Source: an uncultured Roseburia sp.
Lineage (GTDB): Bacteria; Bacillota; Clostridia; Lachnospirales; Lachnospiraceae
DNA: 8,751 nucleotides
NCBI GenBank assembly: GCA_945928585.1
Contig: CAMENQ010000083.1
Span: 1 to 8,751 of the forward strand
Direction: 5' to 3'
Shown: positions 1 to 6,957 of the stretch, in pieces
How the letters are laid out: every line of letters begins with the position of its first letter
How positions within the stretch are numbered: the stretch's first letter is position 1
Position numbers and translations under genes: made by a program
The notes under the pieces: model-generated
The model's database searches: none
Told to the model about the DNA's origin: nothing
Seen by the model: the letters and a program-made list of their open reading frames with translations, nothing else

Positions 1-1
1 G

Positions 2-38
2 ATACTTACAGGAACGCACTGCGTTCCTGATAAAGTAT
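2..38. repeat. Long near-perfect hairpin / palindrome
   Basis: The arms CAGGAACGCA (9-18) and TGCGTTCCTG (20-29) are exact reverse complements around one central base, so this is a 21-base near-perfect palindrome. As RNA it would close as a 9-pair stem with a three-base loop. The symmetry resumes outside a small 1x3 internal loop: ATACTT (2-7) pairs with AAGTAT (33-38). No T-run follows on either visible side, so it is not a typical rho-independent terminator. It may be a REP-like intergenic repeat, a protein-binding site, or an mRNA processing or stability element at the end of an upstream gene that lies outside the window. The inverted repeat is certain; its role is not. Confidence 0.75.
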
Positions 39-59
39 GTATCGGAAAGTTGAATTAAA

Positions 60-99
60 GTGAAAGATATTTTCAGCATGTGGAATAACTGTGAAAGAT
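60..99. promoter_or_regulatory. Repeated GTGAAAGAT boxes in the permease leader (candidate operator)
   Basis: The nine bases GTGAAAGAT occur at 60-68 and again at 91-99. The 31-base offset is close to three turns of B-DNA, so both copies would face the same side. The first copy also lies in an inverted repeat, TGAAA (61-65), five bases, TTTCA (71-75). Such an arrangement just upstream of a transporter gene fits a binding site for a dimeric regulator. No convincing sigma-A promoter is visible here; the best pair (GTGAAA at 60-65, AATAAC at 84-89, 18-base spacer) is weak. The region is AT-rich, so chance repeats are possible. Confidence 0.25.
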
Positions 100-118
100 T
101 TTTAAGGATGATTAATAT

Positions 119-2533
119 ATGAAAACAATTAAAAAAGAATTTTACGTAGAAATAAAAAATACAAAAAGCAGATTTATTTCCATTTTATTAATAGTTGCAC
201 TGGGAGTGGCTTTTTTTGCCGGAATCTGCTCAACAGAGCCTGATATGAGATTATCGGCTGACAAATTTTATGACGACGGGAATCTTATGGATATAAGAGT
301 ATTGTCAACTACGGGAATTACTGAGGATACAGTTAAAGAAATAGAAAATACAGATGGTGTAAAAAGAGCAGAAGGAGCCTATATTTGCGATTTTATTAAT
401 AAAATAGATGACAAGGAGGGAGTTGTCTCACTCCAGTCGTATACTGACGGTATAAATGAGCCTGTTATGCAGGAGGGAAGGCTGCCACAGGAGGATAATG
501 AGTGTATAGTAGAAAAATCCTATGCGAAAAACCATAATTTAAAAATAGGTGATGAGCTTACTCTGACATCAGGCAATGAAATACCTGTAGAAATGAGTAT
601 TAAGGAAAATACATTTAAGATAACAGGAATATACACATCTCCCTATTACATTGGAAGAGACAGAGGAACTACCACCATAGGAAACGGAAAAACAGATGGT
701 ATCATTATGGTAAATGCTTCCGTATTTTTACAGCCTGTATACAGCACCTGCTATATTACTGTTGAGGGAGCAAAGGAAGAAGAAGCATATACAGAGGAAT
801 ATGATGATGTAGTGGAAGCAGTTAAGAAACGTATAGAGGATTTGGTGGCAGGACTTGACGGAACATATTATGTACTTGACAGAACATCAATACAGACATA
901 TGTGGAATTTGACCAGGATGCACATCGTATAGGAAATATAGGCAAGGTTATACCGGTAGTATTTTTTATAGTTGCTGCACTTGTAAGCCTTACCACCATG
1001 ACAAGAATGGTAGAGGAACAGAGAACACAGATAGGTACACTTAAGGCATTAGGCTATACTAAAACAGAGGTAGCAGGAAAATATATAAAATATGCGTTAC
1101 TGGCGTCGGCCATAGGAAGCCTGACAGGAGGAATTGTTGGAAGCCTTGTGTTGCCGAGAGTTATAATTAATGCATATAGGATGCTGTATATCATTGATAC
1201 TGTTCTTACACCTGTAAATGTATTTTATTTCACATTGGCATGCGGGGTTGCCATTGTTCTTGTGACGCTTGCCACAGTATTTTCATGCTACAGGGAGCTT
1301 ATGGACTGCCCGGCTGCACTTATGAGACCGCAACCACCGAAAAAAACAAAGAAGGTATTCCTTGAACATATTCCTGTTATATGGAACAGAATAAGTTTTT
1401 CAGGCAAATCAACCATACGAAATCTTTTAAGATACAAAAAACGTCTGATTATGACGCTCTTTGGAATAAGTGGCTGTATGGCACTTCTGGTAGTGGGATT
1501 TGGTGTAAAGGACTCAATTAATTCAATAGTAGGAATACAATACGACGAGCTGCATATGTATGATATAGTGCTTGGTTTAGAAAGCAGTCTGTCGGATGAA
1601 GACAGGGAAAATATAGAAAGTAAGCTTAAATCAAATGAAGCTGTAAGAGATTATATTTTTATCAGAAACAGCTCGCTTACGCTGGAGGGAGATGAGGCAA
1701 GCCTTACAGGGTATATGTATGTTGCACAGGATACAGATAAATTTACTGATTTTATAAAGCTCCGAGACAGAAAGGAGCATGAAAATTATGTAATGGCAGA
1801 TGATACCATAATGATATCTGAAAAGGCAGCCGATAAGCTTGGAGTAAGTAAAGGTGATACAATAACTCTTGCATTTGGAACAGCAGACAGGTATGAAGCT
1901 GTTATAGGAGAGATAGTAGAAAATTATGTGTACCACAATATTTATATGTCACAGGCTATGTATGAAAAGCTTATAGGAAGTACAAAGCCTAATCAGATAT
2001 TAATATCCCTTACGGCTGACGGAAAAGACAGCGAAGAAATTATTATTGAGGAGCTTTTGAAGTGCAGTGGAGTAAGCGGAGTTTCCTATATAGATAAAAT
2101 GCGAAGCGGATTTGAAGATATGCTTAGCAGTATGGACGTAATAATTGCCGTAATAATAATAGCTGCAGGAGGGCTTGCATTTATAGTACTTTATAACCTG
2201 AATAATATTAACATAAGCGAGAGAAGGAGGGAACTGGCGACACTTAAGGTATTGGGTTTTTACGATATTGAGGTATCAAGGTACATATACAGGGAAAATG
2301 TTATAATAACCATAATTGGAATAGTAATAGGAGCTTTCCTTGGAGTACTTCTTCATAAATTTGTAATTATTACGGCAGAGGTTGATATGGTAATGTTTGG
2401 AAGAAGCGTAGAACCATTAAGTTTTGTGTGGAGCAGTCTTCTGACTATTTTATTTGCGGTAATAATAAATATTTCAATGCACTATAAGCTTAAAAAGGTT
2501 GATATGGCAACATCATTAAAGAGTGTAGAATAA
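119..2533 (+). CDS. ABC transporter permease, FtsX/MacB type (two FtsX domains)
   Basis: This is the integral membrane subunit of an ABC system of the FtsX/MacB (LolC/E-like) superfamily. These systems usually export or extract lipids, peptides or antibiotics, or transmit force to extracytoplasmic partners, rather than import nutrients. The 804 residues show a duplicated plan: TM1 at about 19-36, an extracytoplasmic MacB-like domain to about 270, then TMs near 276-297, 321-345 and 367-391. The second half repeats this with a TM near 443-463, an outer domain, and TMs near 673-695, 727-750 and 770-790. Each half carries the conserved cytoplasmic segment after its first FtsX helix: EEQRTQIGTLKALGYTKTEV and SERRRELATLKVLGFYDIEV. 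AAGGA (104-108) lies ten bases before the ATG, and the first TM follows a short basic N-terminus, which supports this start. The cognate ATPase is not in the window and probably lies upstream. The substrate cannot be told. Confidence 0.9.
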   Translation: MKTIKKEFYVEIKNTKSRFISILLIVALGVAFFAGICSTEPDMRLSADKFYDDGNLMDIRVLSTTGITEDTVKEIENTDGVKRAEGAYICDFINKIDDKEGVVSLQSYTDGINEPVMQEGRLPQEDNECIVEKSYAKNHNLKIGDELTLTSGNEIPVEMSIKENTFKITGIYTSPYYIGRDRGTTTIGNGKTDGIIMVNASVFLQPVYSTCYITVEGAKEEEAYTEEYDDVVEAVKKRIEDLVAGLDGTYYVLDRTSIQTYVEFDQDAHRIGNIGKVIPVVFFIVAALVSLTTMTRMVEEQRTQIGTLKALGYTKTEVAGKYIKYALLASAIGSLTGGIVGSLVLPRVIINAYRMLYIIDTVLTPVNVFYFTLACGVAIVLVTLATVFSCYRELMDCPAALMRPQPPKKTKKVFLEHIPVIWNRISFSGKSTIRNLLRYKKRLIMTLFGISGCMALLVVGFGVKDSINSIVGIQYDELHMYDIVLGLESSLSDEDRENIESKLKSNEAVRDYIFIRNSSLTLEGDEASLTGYMYVAQDTDKFTDFIKLRDRKEHENYVMADDTIMISEKAADKLGVSKGDTITLAFGTADRYEAVIGEIVENYVYHNIYMSQAMYEKLIGSTKPNQILISLTADGKDSEEIIIEELLKCSGVSGVSYIDKMRSGFEDMLSSMDVIIAVIIIAAGGLAFIVLYNLNNINISERRRELATLKVLGFYDIEVSRYIYRENVIITIIGIVIGAFLGVLLHKFVIITAEVDMVMFGRSVEPLSFVWSSLLTILFAVIINISMHYKLKKVDMATSLKSVE

Positions 2534-2554
2534 CAGCGCAGAAATGAGGTAAAT

Positions 2555-3325
2555 ATGAAATTCAGACCATGTATAGATATTCATAACGGTAAGGTAAAGC
2601 AGATAGTAGGTGGAACACTTACAGACAACAGGGATTTTGCAGAGGAAAATTTTGTATCGGGACAGGATGCAGGCTTTTATGCAAGGATGTATAAGGAGGA
2701 CGGACTTACGGGAGGACACGTTATACTCCTTAATGGAACTGATTCACCATACTATGATGCAACTAAGGAGCAGGCACTTTTAGCTCTTGAAAACTACAGA
2801 GGAGGGCTGCAGGTCGGAGGAGGAATAAACATTAAAAATGCTAAAGGGTATCTTGAGGAGGGAGCATCACATGTCATAGTAACCTCATTTGTTTTTAAGG
2901 ATGGAAAAGTAAATTATGATAATTTAATAAGGCTAAGCCGTGTAACAGGAAAAGACAGGCTTGTTTTGGACGTAAGCTGCAGAAAGAAAGACGGAAAATA
3001 TTACATAGTTACAGACAGATGGCAGAAATTTACGGAAGTAGCCTTAAGTGAGGAGGTATTTTACAGGCTTTCAGCCTATTGTGATGAATTTCTCATTCAT
3101 GCCGTAGATGTTGAGGGAAAGGCTAAGGGCATAGAGGAGGAACTGGCAGAAATGATGGGAAAGCTTGCAGGCTTTAAGATGACGTATGCAGGCGGAATAG
3201 GCAGTATGGAGGATATAGAAAAGCTTAGAAACTTAGGAAAAGGAGCAATAGATTTTACGGTGGGAAGTGCGCTGGATATATTTGGAGGGCAGCTTCCTTA
3301 CAGTGAAATAAGAAAATTTAAATAG
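2555..3325 (+). CDS. hisA: HisA, eukaryotic (HIS6) type: ProFAR isomerase of histidine biosynthesis
   Basis: This is a predicted cytoplasmic (beta/alpha)8-barrel enzyme that isomerises ProFAR to PRFAR (an Amadori rearrangement), the fourth step of histidine biosynthesis. The sequence matches the eukaryotic HIS6 branch rather than ordinary bacterial HisA. From memory of yeast HIS6, shared blocks are CIDIHNGKVKQIVGGTL (6-22), LQVGGGI (85-91), VIVTS, LDVSCRK (from 138), FLIHAVDVEG (179-188), YAGG (211-214) and VGSALDIFGG (from 236). D8 and D139 are the likely acid/base aspartates; the GGG, AGG and GS loops fit the two phosphate-binding sites. The length of 256 is normal for this branch. GAGG (2546-2549) lies five bases before the ATG. 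The gene starts 21 bases after the permease stop and is followed 32 bases later by an ABC-F gene, with no other his gene nearby. A role in histidine synthesis is the straightforward reading; a related substrate cannot be excluded. Confidence 0.92.
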   Translation: MKFRPCIDIHNGKVKQIVGGTLTDNRDFAEENFVSGQDAGFYARMYKEDGLTGGHVILLNGTDSPYYDATKEQALLALENYRGGLQVGGGINIKNAKGYLEEGASHVIVTSFVFKDGKVNYDNLIRLSRVTGKDRLVLDVSCRKKDGKYYIVTDRWQKFTEVALSEEVFYRLSAYCDEFLIHAVDVEGKAKGIEEELAEMMGKLAGFKMTYAGGIGSMEDIEKLRNLGKGAIDFTVGSALDIFGGQLPYSEIRKFK

Positions 3326-3357
3326 AAAGTATATTACTACACGAGAAAGGATTTATT

Positions 3358-4911
3358 ATGATACTTAATGTAGAAAATTTAAGCCATGGCTTTGGAGACA
3401 GAGCTATATTTAATAATGTCTCATTCAGACTTTTAAAGGGAGAGCATATAGGACTTGTTGGAGCAAACGGAGAAGGAAAGTCCACATTTATGAATATAGT
3501 AACAGGCAAGCTTATGCCTGATGAGGGTAAGGTGGAATGGAATAAAAATGTAAGAGTAGGTTATCTTGACCAGCATGCTGTACTTACAAAGGGAATGACC
3601 ATCGAAGAGGTTTTAAAAAGTGCATTTACATATCTTTTTGATATGGAAGCAAAAATGAATGAAATATGTGACCATATGGCTGATGCCGATGAAAACCAGA
3701 TGAACGAAATGATGGAGGAGCTGGGAACCATACAGGATATGCTGACAAATCATGATTTTTACATGATAGATGCAAAGGTGGAGGAAATAGCAAGAGCATT
3801 TGGCATACTTGAACTGGGACTGGACAAGGATGTAACAGAACTAAGCGGCGGACAGAGAACAAAAATTCTTTTGGCAAAGCTTTTATTGGAAAAGCCTGAC
3901 ATACTTCTTTTGGATGAGCCGACAAACTATCTGGATGCAAACCACATAGAATGGCTTAAAAGATATCTGCAGGAGTATGAAAATGCATTTATACTTATAT
4001 CTCACGACATACCATTTTTAAACAGTGTTGTAAATATTATTTATCATATGGAAAATCAGGAATTGAACAGATATGTAGGTGATTATGATAAATTTATGGA
4101 GGTATATGAGGTAAAAAAATCACAGCTTGAGGCAGCATATAAGAGACAGCAGCAGGAAATAGCAGATCTTAAAGACTTTGTTGCAAGAAATAAAGCAAGA
4201 GTTTCCACAAGAAATATGGCAATGTCAAGACAGAAAAAGCTTGATAAGATGGAAGTCATAGAGTTAGCAGGAGAGAAACCAAAGCCGGAGTTTAATTTTA
4301 AGGAAGCAAGGGCAGCAGGAAGGATAATATTTGAAACAGATGACCTGGTTATAGGATATGATAAGGAAACACCACTGTCAAAGCCGATAAACTTAAGAAT
4401 GGAGAGAGGTGAAAAGATAGCACTTATAGGAACAAACGGAATAGGAAAAACTACATTCTTAAAAAGTGTTCTTGGATTAATACCTGCACTTGGCGGAAAA
4501 GTAACACTAGGAGATTATCTTTATAAGGGATATTTTGAGCAGGAAATAGAGGGCGGAACAAATACATGTATAGAAGAAATATGGGATGAATTTCCTTCAT
4601 ACACTCAGTACGAGGTACGCTCAGCACTTGCAAAATGCGGGCTTACAACAAAGCACATAGAAAGTCAGGTCAGGGTACTTAGCGGAGGAGAGCAGGCAAA
4701 GGTACGTCTCTGTAAGCTTATAAATAAAGAGACAAATGTACTTTTACTTGATGAGCCTACAAACCATTTAGATGTAGATGCAAAAGAAGAATTAAAAAGA
4801 GCACTTACAGAATACAATGGTTCCATACTTTTAGTATGCCACGAACCGGAATTTTACGATGGTCTGGCAGATAAAATATGGAATCTGGAAGAGTTTTCGT
4901 TACTAAGCTGA
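3358..4911 (+). CDS. ABC-F family ATPase (ribosome-associated, tandem nucleotide-binding domains)
   Basis: This is a soluble protein with two ABC ATPase domains and no membrane segment. Characterised members of this family (EttA, Uup, YbiT, antibiotic-resistance forms) act on the ribosome near the E or P site rather than in transport. NBD1 has Walker A GANGEGKST (35-43), signature LSGGQ (162-166), Walker B with DEPTNYLD (186-193) and H216 in LISHD. NBD2 has Walker A GTNGIGKTT (358-366), signature LSGGE (441-445), DEPTNHLD (465-472) and H495 in VCHEPEF. The segment between them, about 240-320, is rich in Lys, Arg and Gln and predicted helical, matching the interdomain linker (PtIM) that reaches toward the tRNA. 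The second H-loop reads CHE instead of the usual SHD; the histidine is kept. The 517 residues are on the short side, without the basic C-terminal tail of Uup. GAAAGG (3345-3350) lies seven bases before the ATG. Housekeeping versus antibiotic-resistance role cannot be decided from sequence alone. Confidence 0.9.
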   Translation: MILNVENLSHGFGDRAIFNNVSFRLLKGEHIGLVGANGEGKSTFMNIVTGKLMPDEGKVEWNKNVRVGYLDQHAVLTKGMTIEEVLKSAFTYLFDMEAKMNEICDHMADADENQMNEMMEELGTIQDMLTNHDFYMIDAKVEEIARAFGILELGLDKDVTELSGGQRTKILLAKLLLEKPDILLLDEPTNYLDANHIEWLKRYLQEYENAFILISHDIPFLNSVVNIIYHMENQELNRYVGDYDKFMEVYEVKKSQLEAAYKRQQQEIADLKDFVARNKARVSTRNMAMSRQKKLDKMEVIELAGEKPKPEFNFKEARAAGRIIFETDDLVIGYDKETPLSKPINLRMERGEKIALIGTNGIGKTTFLKSVLGLIPALGGKVTLGDYLYKGYFEQEIEGGTNTCIEEIWDEFPSYTQYEVRSALAKCGLTTKHIESQVRVLSGGEQAKVRLCKLINKETNVLLLDEPTNHLDVDAKEELKRALTEYNGSILLVCHEPEFYDGLADKIWNLEEFSLLS

Positions 4912-4991
4912 TTATAAAAAATTATATAACAGGGCTTCTAAGAACGCAGTATTCAAATTTTGGAGACATAGTTTCACACTCTTCTGTTTCT

Positions 4992-5025
4992 AAAACAAAG
5001 CAGCTCAGGTATAATGCTGAGCTGC
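4992..5025 (-). terminator. Rho-independent terminator of the PAS-GGDEF-EAL gene, between convergent genes
   Basis: A perfect nine-pair GC-rich stem is formed by GCAGCTCAG (5000-5008) and CTGAGCTGC (5017-5025) around an eight-base loop. Read on the minus strand it is followed at once by TTTGTTTT (4999-4992), so it is a good terminator for the minus-strand gene, whose stop codon lies about 60 bases before it. On the plus strand the stem is followed by CAAAAAG rather than a T-run, so it would serve the ABC-F transcript only as a weak terminator or a 3'-end stabilising hairpin. The rest of the 4912-5087 gap shows no gene I would call. Confidence 0.8.
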
Positions 5026-5087
5026 CAAAAAGATTCTTTATTATAACTTATGGTAAAGAAAACTGTTTCTGATCTTATCTTAAATTT

Positions 5088-6779
5088 TTATTTCTTTTCA
5101 CCACATACGAACTGATTATGAAAAGCATCATACGGACAAGGCTTTCCAAAGAAATATCCCTGACAGTAATCCGGAGCAAGGGACTTCATACGTGTCAGTT
5201 CATTATTGTTTTCAATACCTTCCACACAAACCTTAAGCTTAAGACTGTGGCCCATATCATTTATTAGCTTTAGGAGATTAAACTCATATTCATTTTCTAA
5301 AGCCTGTACTGTAAAGGAACGGTCAATCTTTAAGATATCCGGTCTTAAATCATACAGGTAGTGGAAGTTTGAATAGCCTGTACCAAAGTCGTCTAAGGCA
5401 ACCATAATGCCGTGGTCCTTAAGCTTTGTCCACATTTTCCGTATGTGTGAATCAGATGCCATCTGACCGCTTTCCGTAAGCTCAATTATGACATCGTTTG
5501 GATTGACTTCATACATAGATACGGCATTAATTATCTCATCAATAATGTCACTCTTAACAACCTGAATGTATGAAACATTAATGCTGATTTTAAAATCAGG
5601 TATATGTTCTTTTATTCTTTTGCAGGTTTTAATGGATTCGTGTAAAATCCATTTTCCGGCAGGAATAATCAGACCTGTCTCCTCGAGAATAGGAATAAAC
5701 TCCATAGGAGACACAAGACCAAATTCTTCTGTATTATAGCGCATAAGTGCTTCTGCACCATAAATATCATTTGTATCTAATGTAAACAAAGGCTGAAAAT
5801 ATGCCTCAAAACCTTTGAAATCATTGTCAACAGACTGCTTTAAAAGCTGAGTCAGCCGTCTTCTCTTTAAGAAAATCTCATAGTCCTCGTTAGTGTATAC
5901 ATAGCAGTTGTTTTTACCGCGCTTTTTAGCAGAGGTCAGTGCAAATTCCGAAAGCTTAAGTATATTATCAAATGTATATTCTTCCACGGACTCTAACATA
6001 AGAAGTCCGCCGGAAATTGTAAATACTGCAATATAATGATTATCAACAACAAAATTGTCTATTGTGCGGCGGATTTTTTTGTAAAGATTAATGGCATCAG
6101 CCTGCGAGCCTCCATTAAAATCAACAATAATAAATTCATCAGAGGTAGCACGGTAAAGGTGCTGATTTGATGAGAGACATTTGGAAATACATTCGGCTAT
6201 CTTGAATAAAATAAAATCTCCATATTCAACACCAAGTTTTTCATTTATTTCTTTAAAGTCATCAGGACCAAGTCTTAAGACAAATCCGTCAGGATATGGT
6301 CCTGTATATGAACCAAGTAAATCTTTAAGACTTGCCAACCCCAGCAGTCCGCTTATATTGTCTGCTTTTTGATGAGTACCTATTTCATTTACGCATCCAA
6401 TCATATAAAGAGCTCTGCCGGATACCTTATCACGAACAACATTTCCACGACAGTTTATCCAGACAGGACGTCCGTTTCTGTCTACCCATCGGTACTGCAT
6501 ATTGTGGGAGGATTTCATGCCTGCAAGTATGGCATTTAAATCTTCCTGAAGAGAAGACAAATCCGGCGGATATACAAAAAGCTCATGGTTTTTTACAACC
6601 TCATGAAATGCATTTGTCTTAAATGGAAATTTTTCTACAGCAGTAGGAGAAATATAATAAAAGTCATTTATAAAATCATATACATAGACGTAGTCATCTA
6701 AACACGAGTATAGTATGTCAATAACATCACAAAGGTAATCTACCTTTATGTCACTTAAGATATTTCCCAGTTCATCCAT
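5088..6779 (-). CDS. PAS-GGDEF(degenerate)-EAL protein, predicted c-di-GMP phosphodiesterase
   Basis: This is a predicted cytoplasmic signalling protein that hydrolyses cyclic di-GMP to pGpG. No signal peptide or membrane helix is evident. A PAS-like sensor domain spans about 20-130, with the PAS_3-type block from Y96 (YRWVDRNGRPVWINCRG). The GGDEF domain (about 145-300) is degenerate: the signature reads TSDEF (212-216), the first metal aspartate position is G171 (GPDDFK), and no RxxD inhibitory site is visible, so cyclase activity is unlikely. The EAL domain (about 310-555) keeps the residues expected of active enzymes: E343 in EAL, N401 in INVS, E433 in ELTES, D463-D464 in DDFGTGYSN, K484 in LKID, E520 in VEGIE and Q540 in CQGYFFGKP. 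The 563-residue length is normal for this architecture. AGGGAGG (6797-6791) lies 11 bases before the ATG. The gene converges on the ABC-F gene and diverges from the arabinofuranosidase gene. Confidence 0.92.
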   Translation of the reverse strand: MDELGNILSDIKVDYLCDVIDILYSCLDDYVYVYDFINDFYYISPTAVEKFPFKTNAFHEVVKNHELFVYPPDLSSLQEDLNAILAGMKSSHNMQYRWVDRNGRPVWINCRGNVVRDKVSGRALYMIGCVNEIGTHQKADNISGLLGLASLKDLLGSYTGPYPDGFVLRLGPDDFKEINEKLGVEYGDFILFKIAECISKCLSSNQHLYRATSDEFIIVDFNGGSQADAINLYKKIRRTIDNFVVDNHYIAVFTISGGLLMLESVEEYTFDNILKLSEFALTSAKKRGKNNCYVYTNEDYEIFLKRRRLTQLLKQSVDNDFKGFEAYFQPLFTLDTNDIYGAEALMRYNTEEFGLVSPMEFIPILEETGLIIPAGKWILHESIKTCKRIKEHIPDFKISINVSYIQVVKSDIIDEIINAVSMYEVNPNDVIIELTESGQMASDSHIRKMWTKLKDHGIMVALDDFGTGYSNFHYLYDLRPDILKIDRSFTVQALENEYEFNLLKLINDMGHSLKLKVCVEGIENNNELTRMKSLAPDYCQGYFFGKPCPYDAFHNQFVCGEKK

Positions 6780-6830
6780 ATGTCTTTAAACCTCCCTGTA
6801 AAAATATAAAACCTTAACTATTTGTAATAA

Positions 6831-6859
6831 ATTATATATCAAAAGTCACAATAAAACAA
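6831..6859 (-). promoter_or_regulatory. Candidate sigma-A promoter for the PAS-GGDEF-EAL gene
   Basis: On the minus strand a perfect -10 box TATAAT lies at 6836-6831. Exactly 17 bases upstream is TTGTTT (6859-6854), which shares the TTG of the -35 consensus. The transcript would start near 6824 and have a leader of about 45 bases containing the AGGGAGG ribosome binding site. The surrounding DNA is very AT-rich, so the -10 match alone is weak evidence; spacing and position strengthen it. Confidence 0.5.
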
Positions 6860-6863
6860 GTCG

Positions 6864-6941
6864 GTTAAAGATATTTTTAGGTAAAAATAGTAGAAATATG
6901 AAAAAGAATAATATATAATGTTAAAGATTGATAAAAATCAA
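6864..6941. promoter_or_regulatory. Repeats around the arabinofuranosidase promoter (candidate operator sites)
   Basis: The nine bases GTTAAAGAT occur at 6864-6872 and 6920-6928, on either side of the plus-strand promoter; the second copy abuts the -10 box. Just after it a short inverted repeat TTGAT (6928-6932), four A, ATCAA (6937-6941) lies at the expected transcription start and before the ribosome binding site, where a repressor could block transcription. These could bind a sugar-responsive regulator, but each repeat is short and AT-rich and could be chance. Confidence 0.25.
6891..6919 (+). promoter_or_regulatory. Candidate sigma-A promoter for the GH51 arabinofuranosidase gene
   Basis: A perfect -10 box TATAAT (6914-6919) is preceded by a 17-base spacer and TAGAAA (6891-6896), which matches four of six -35 consensus bases. 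Transcription would start near 6926, giving a leader of roughly 30 bases that holds AGGAG (6945-6949). It lies back to back with the minus-strand promoter, the two -35 elements being about 30 bases apart, so a regulator bound between them could act on both genes. Confidence 0.55.
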
Positions 6942-6957
6942 AAAAGGAGAGGGTAAA

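Noticed and set aside
1..53. Possible C-terminal end of an upstream gene (frame 3 reads to a TGA at 51-53; frame 2 to a TAA at 56-58)
   Set aside because: Only 16-18 residues are visible, they match no family I can name, and the stretch is dominated by the palindrome. An upstream gene end is plausible but cannot be assigned.
84..89. AATAAC as a -10 box for the permease gene
   Set aside because: It matches only four of six consensus bases, and the partner at 60-65 (GTGAAA) is also poor; the permease may be transcribed from further upstream.
3626..3940. 104-codon minus-strand open stretch within the ABC-F gene
   Set aside because: It is antisense to the conserved NBD1 signature and Walker B region and is Pro/His/Leu-rich, as expected of a shadow frame.
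5057..5070. Small inverted repeat AGAAA-ACTG-TTTCT after the convergent genes
   Set aside because: The five-pair stem is almost entirely A-T and lacks a following T-run, so it is too weak to call a terminator.
4878..5072. A 64-codon plus-strand reading frame overlapping the end of the ABC-F gene
   Set aside because: It begins inside the ABC-F coding sequence in another frame, has no ribosome binding site of its own, and runs through the terminator stem-loop at 5000-5025. It shows no recognisable domain.
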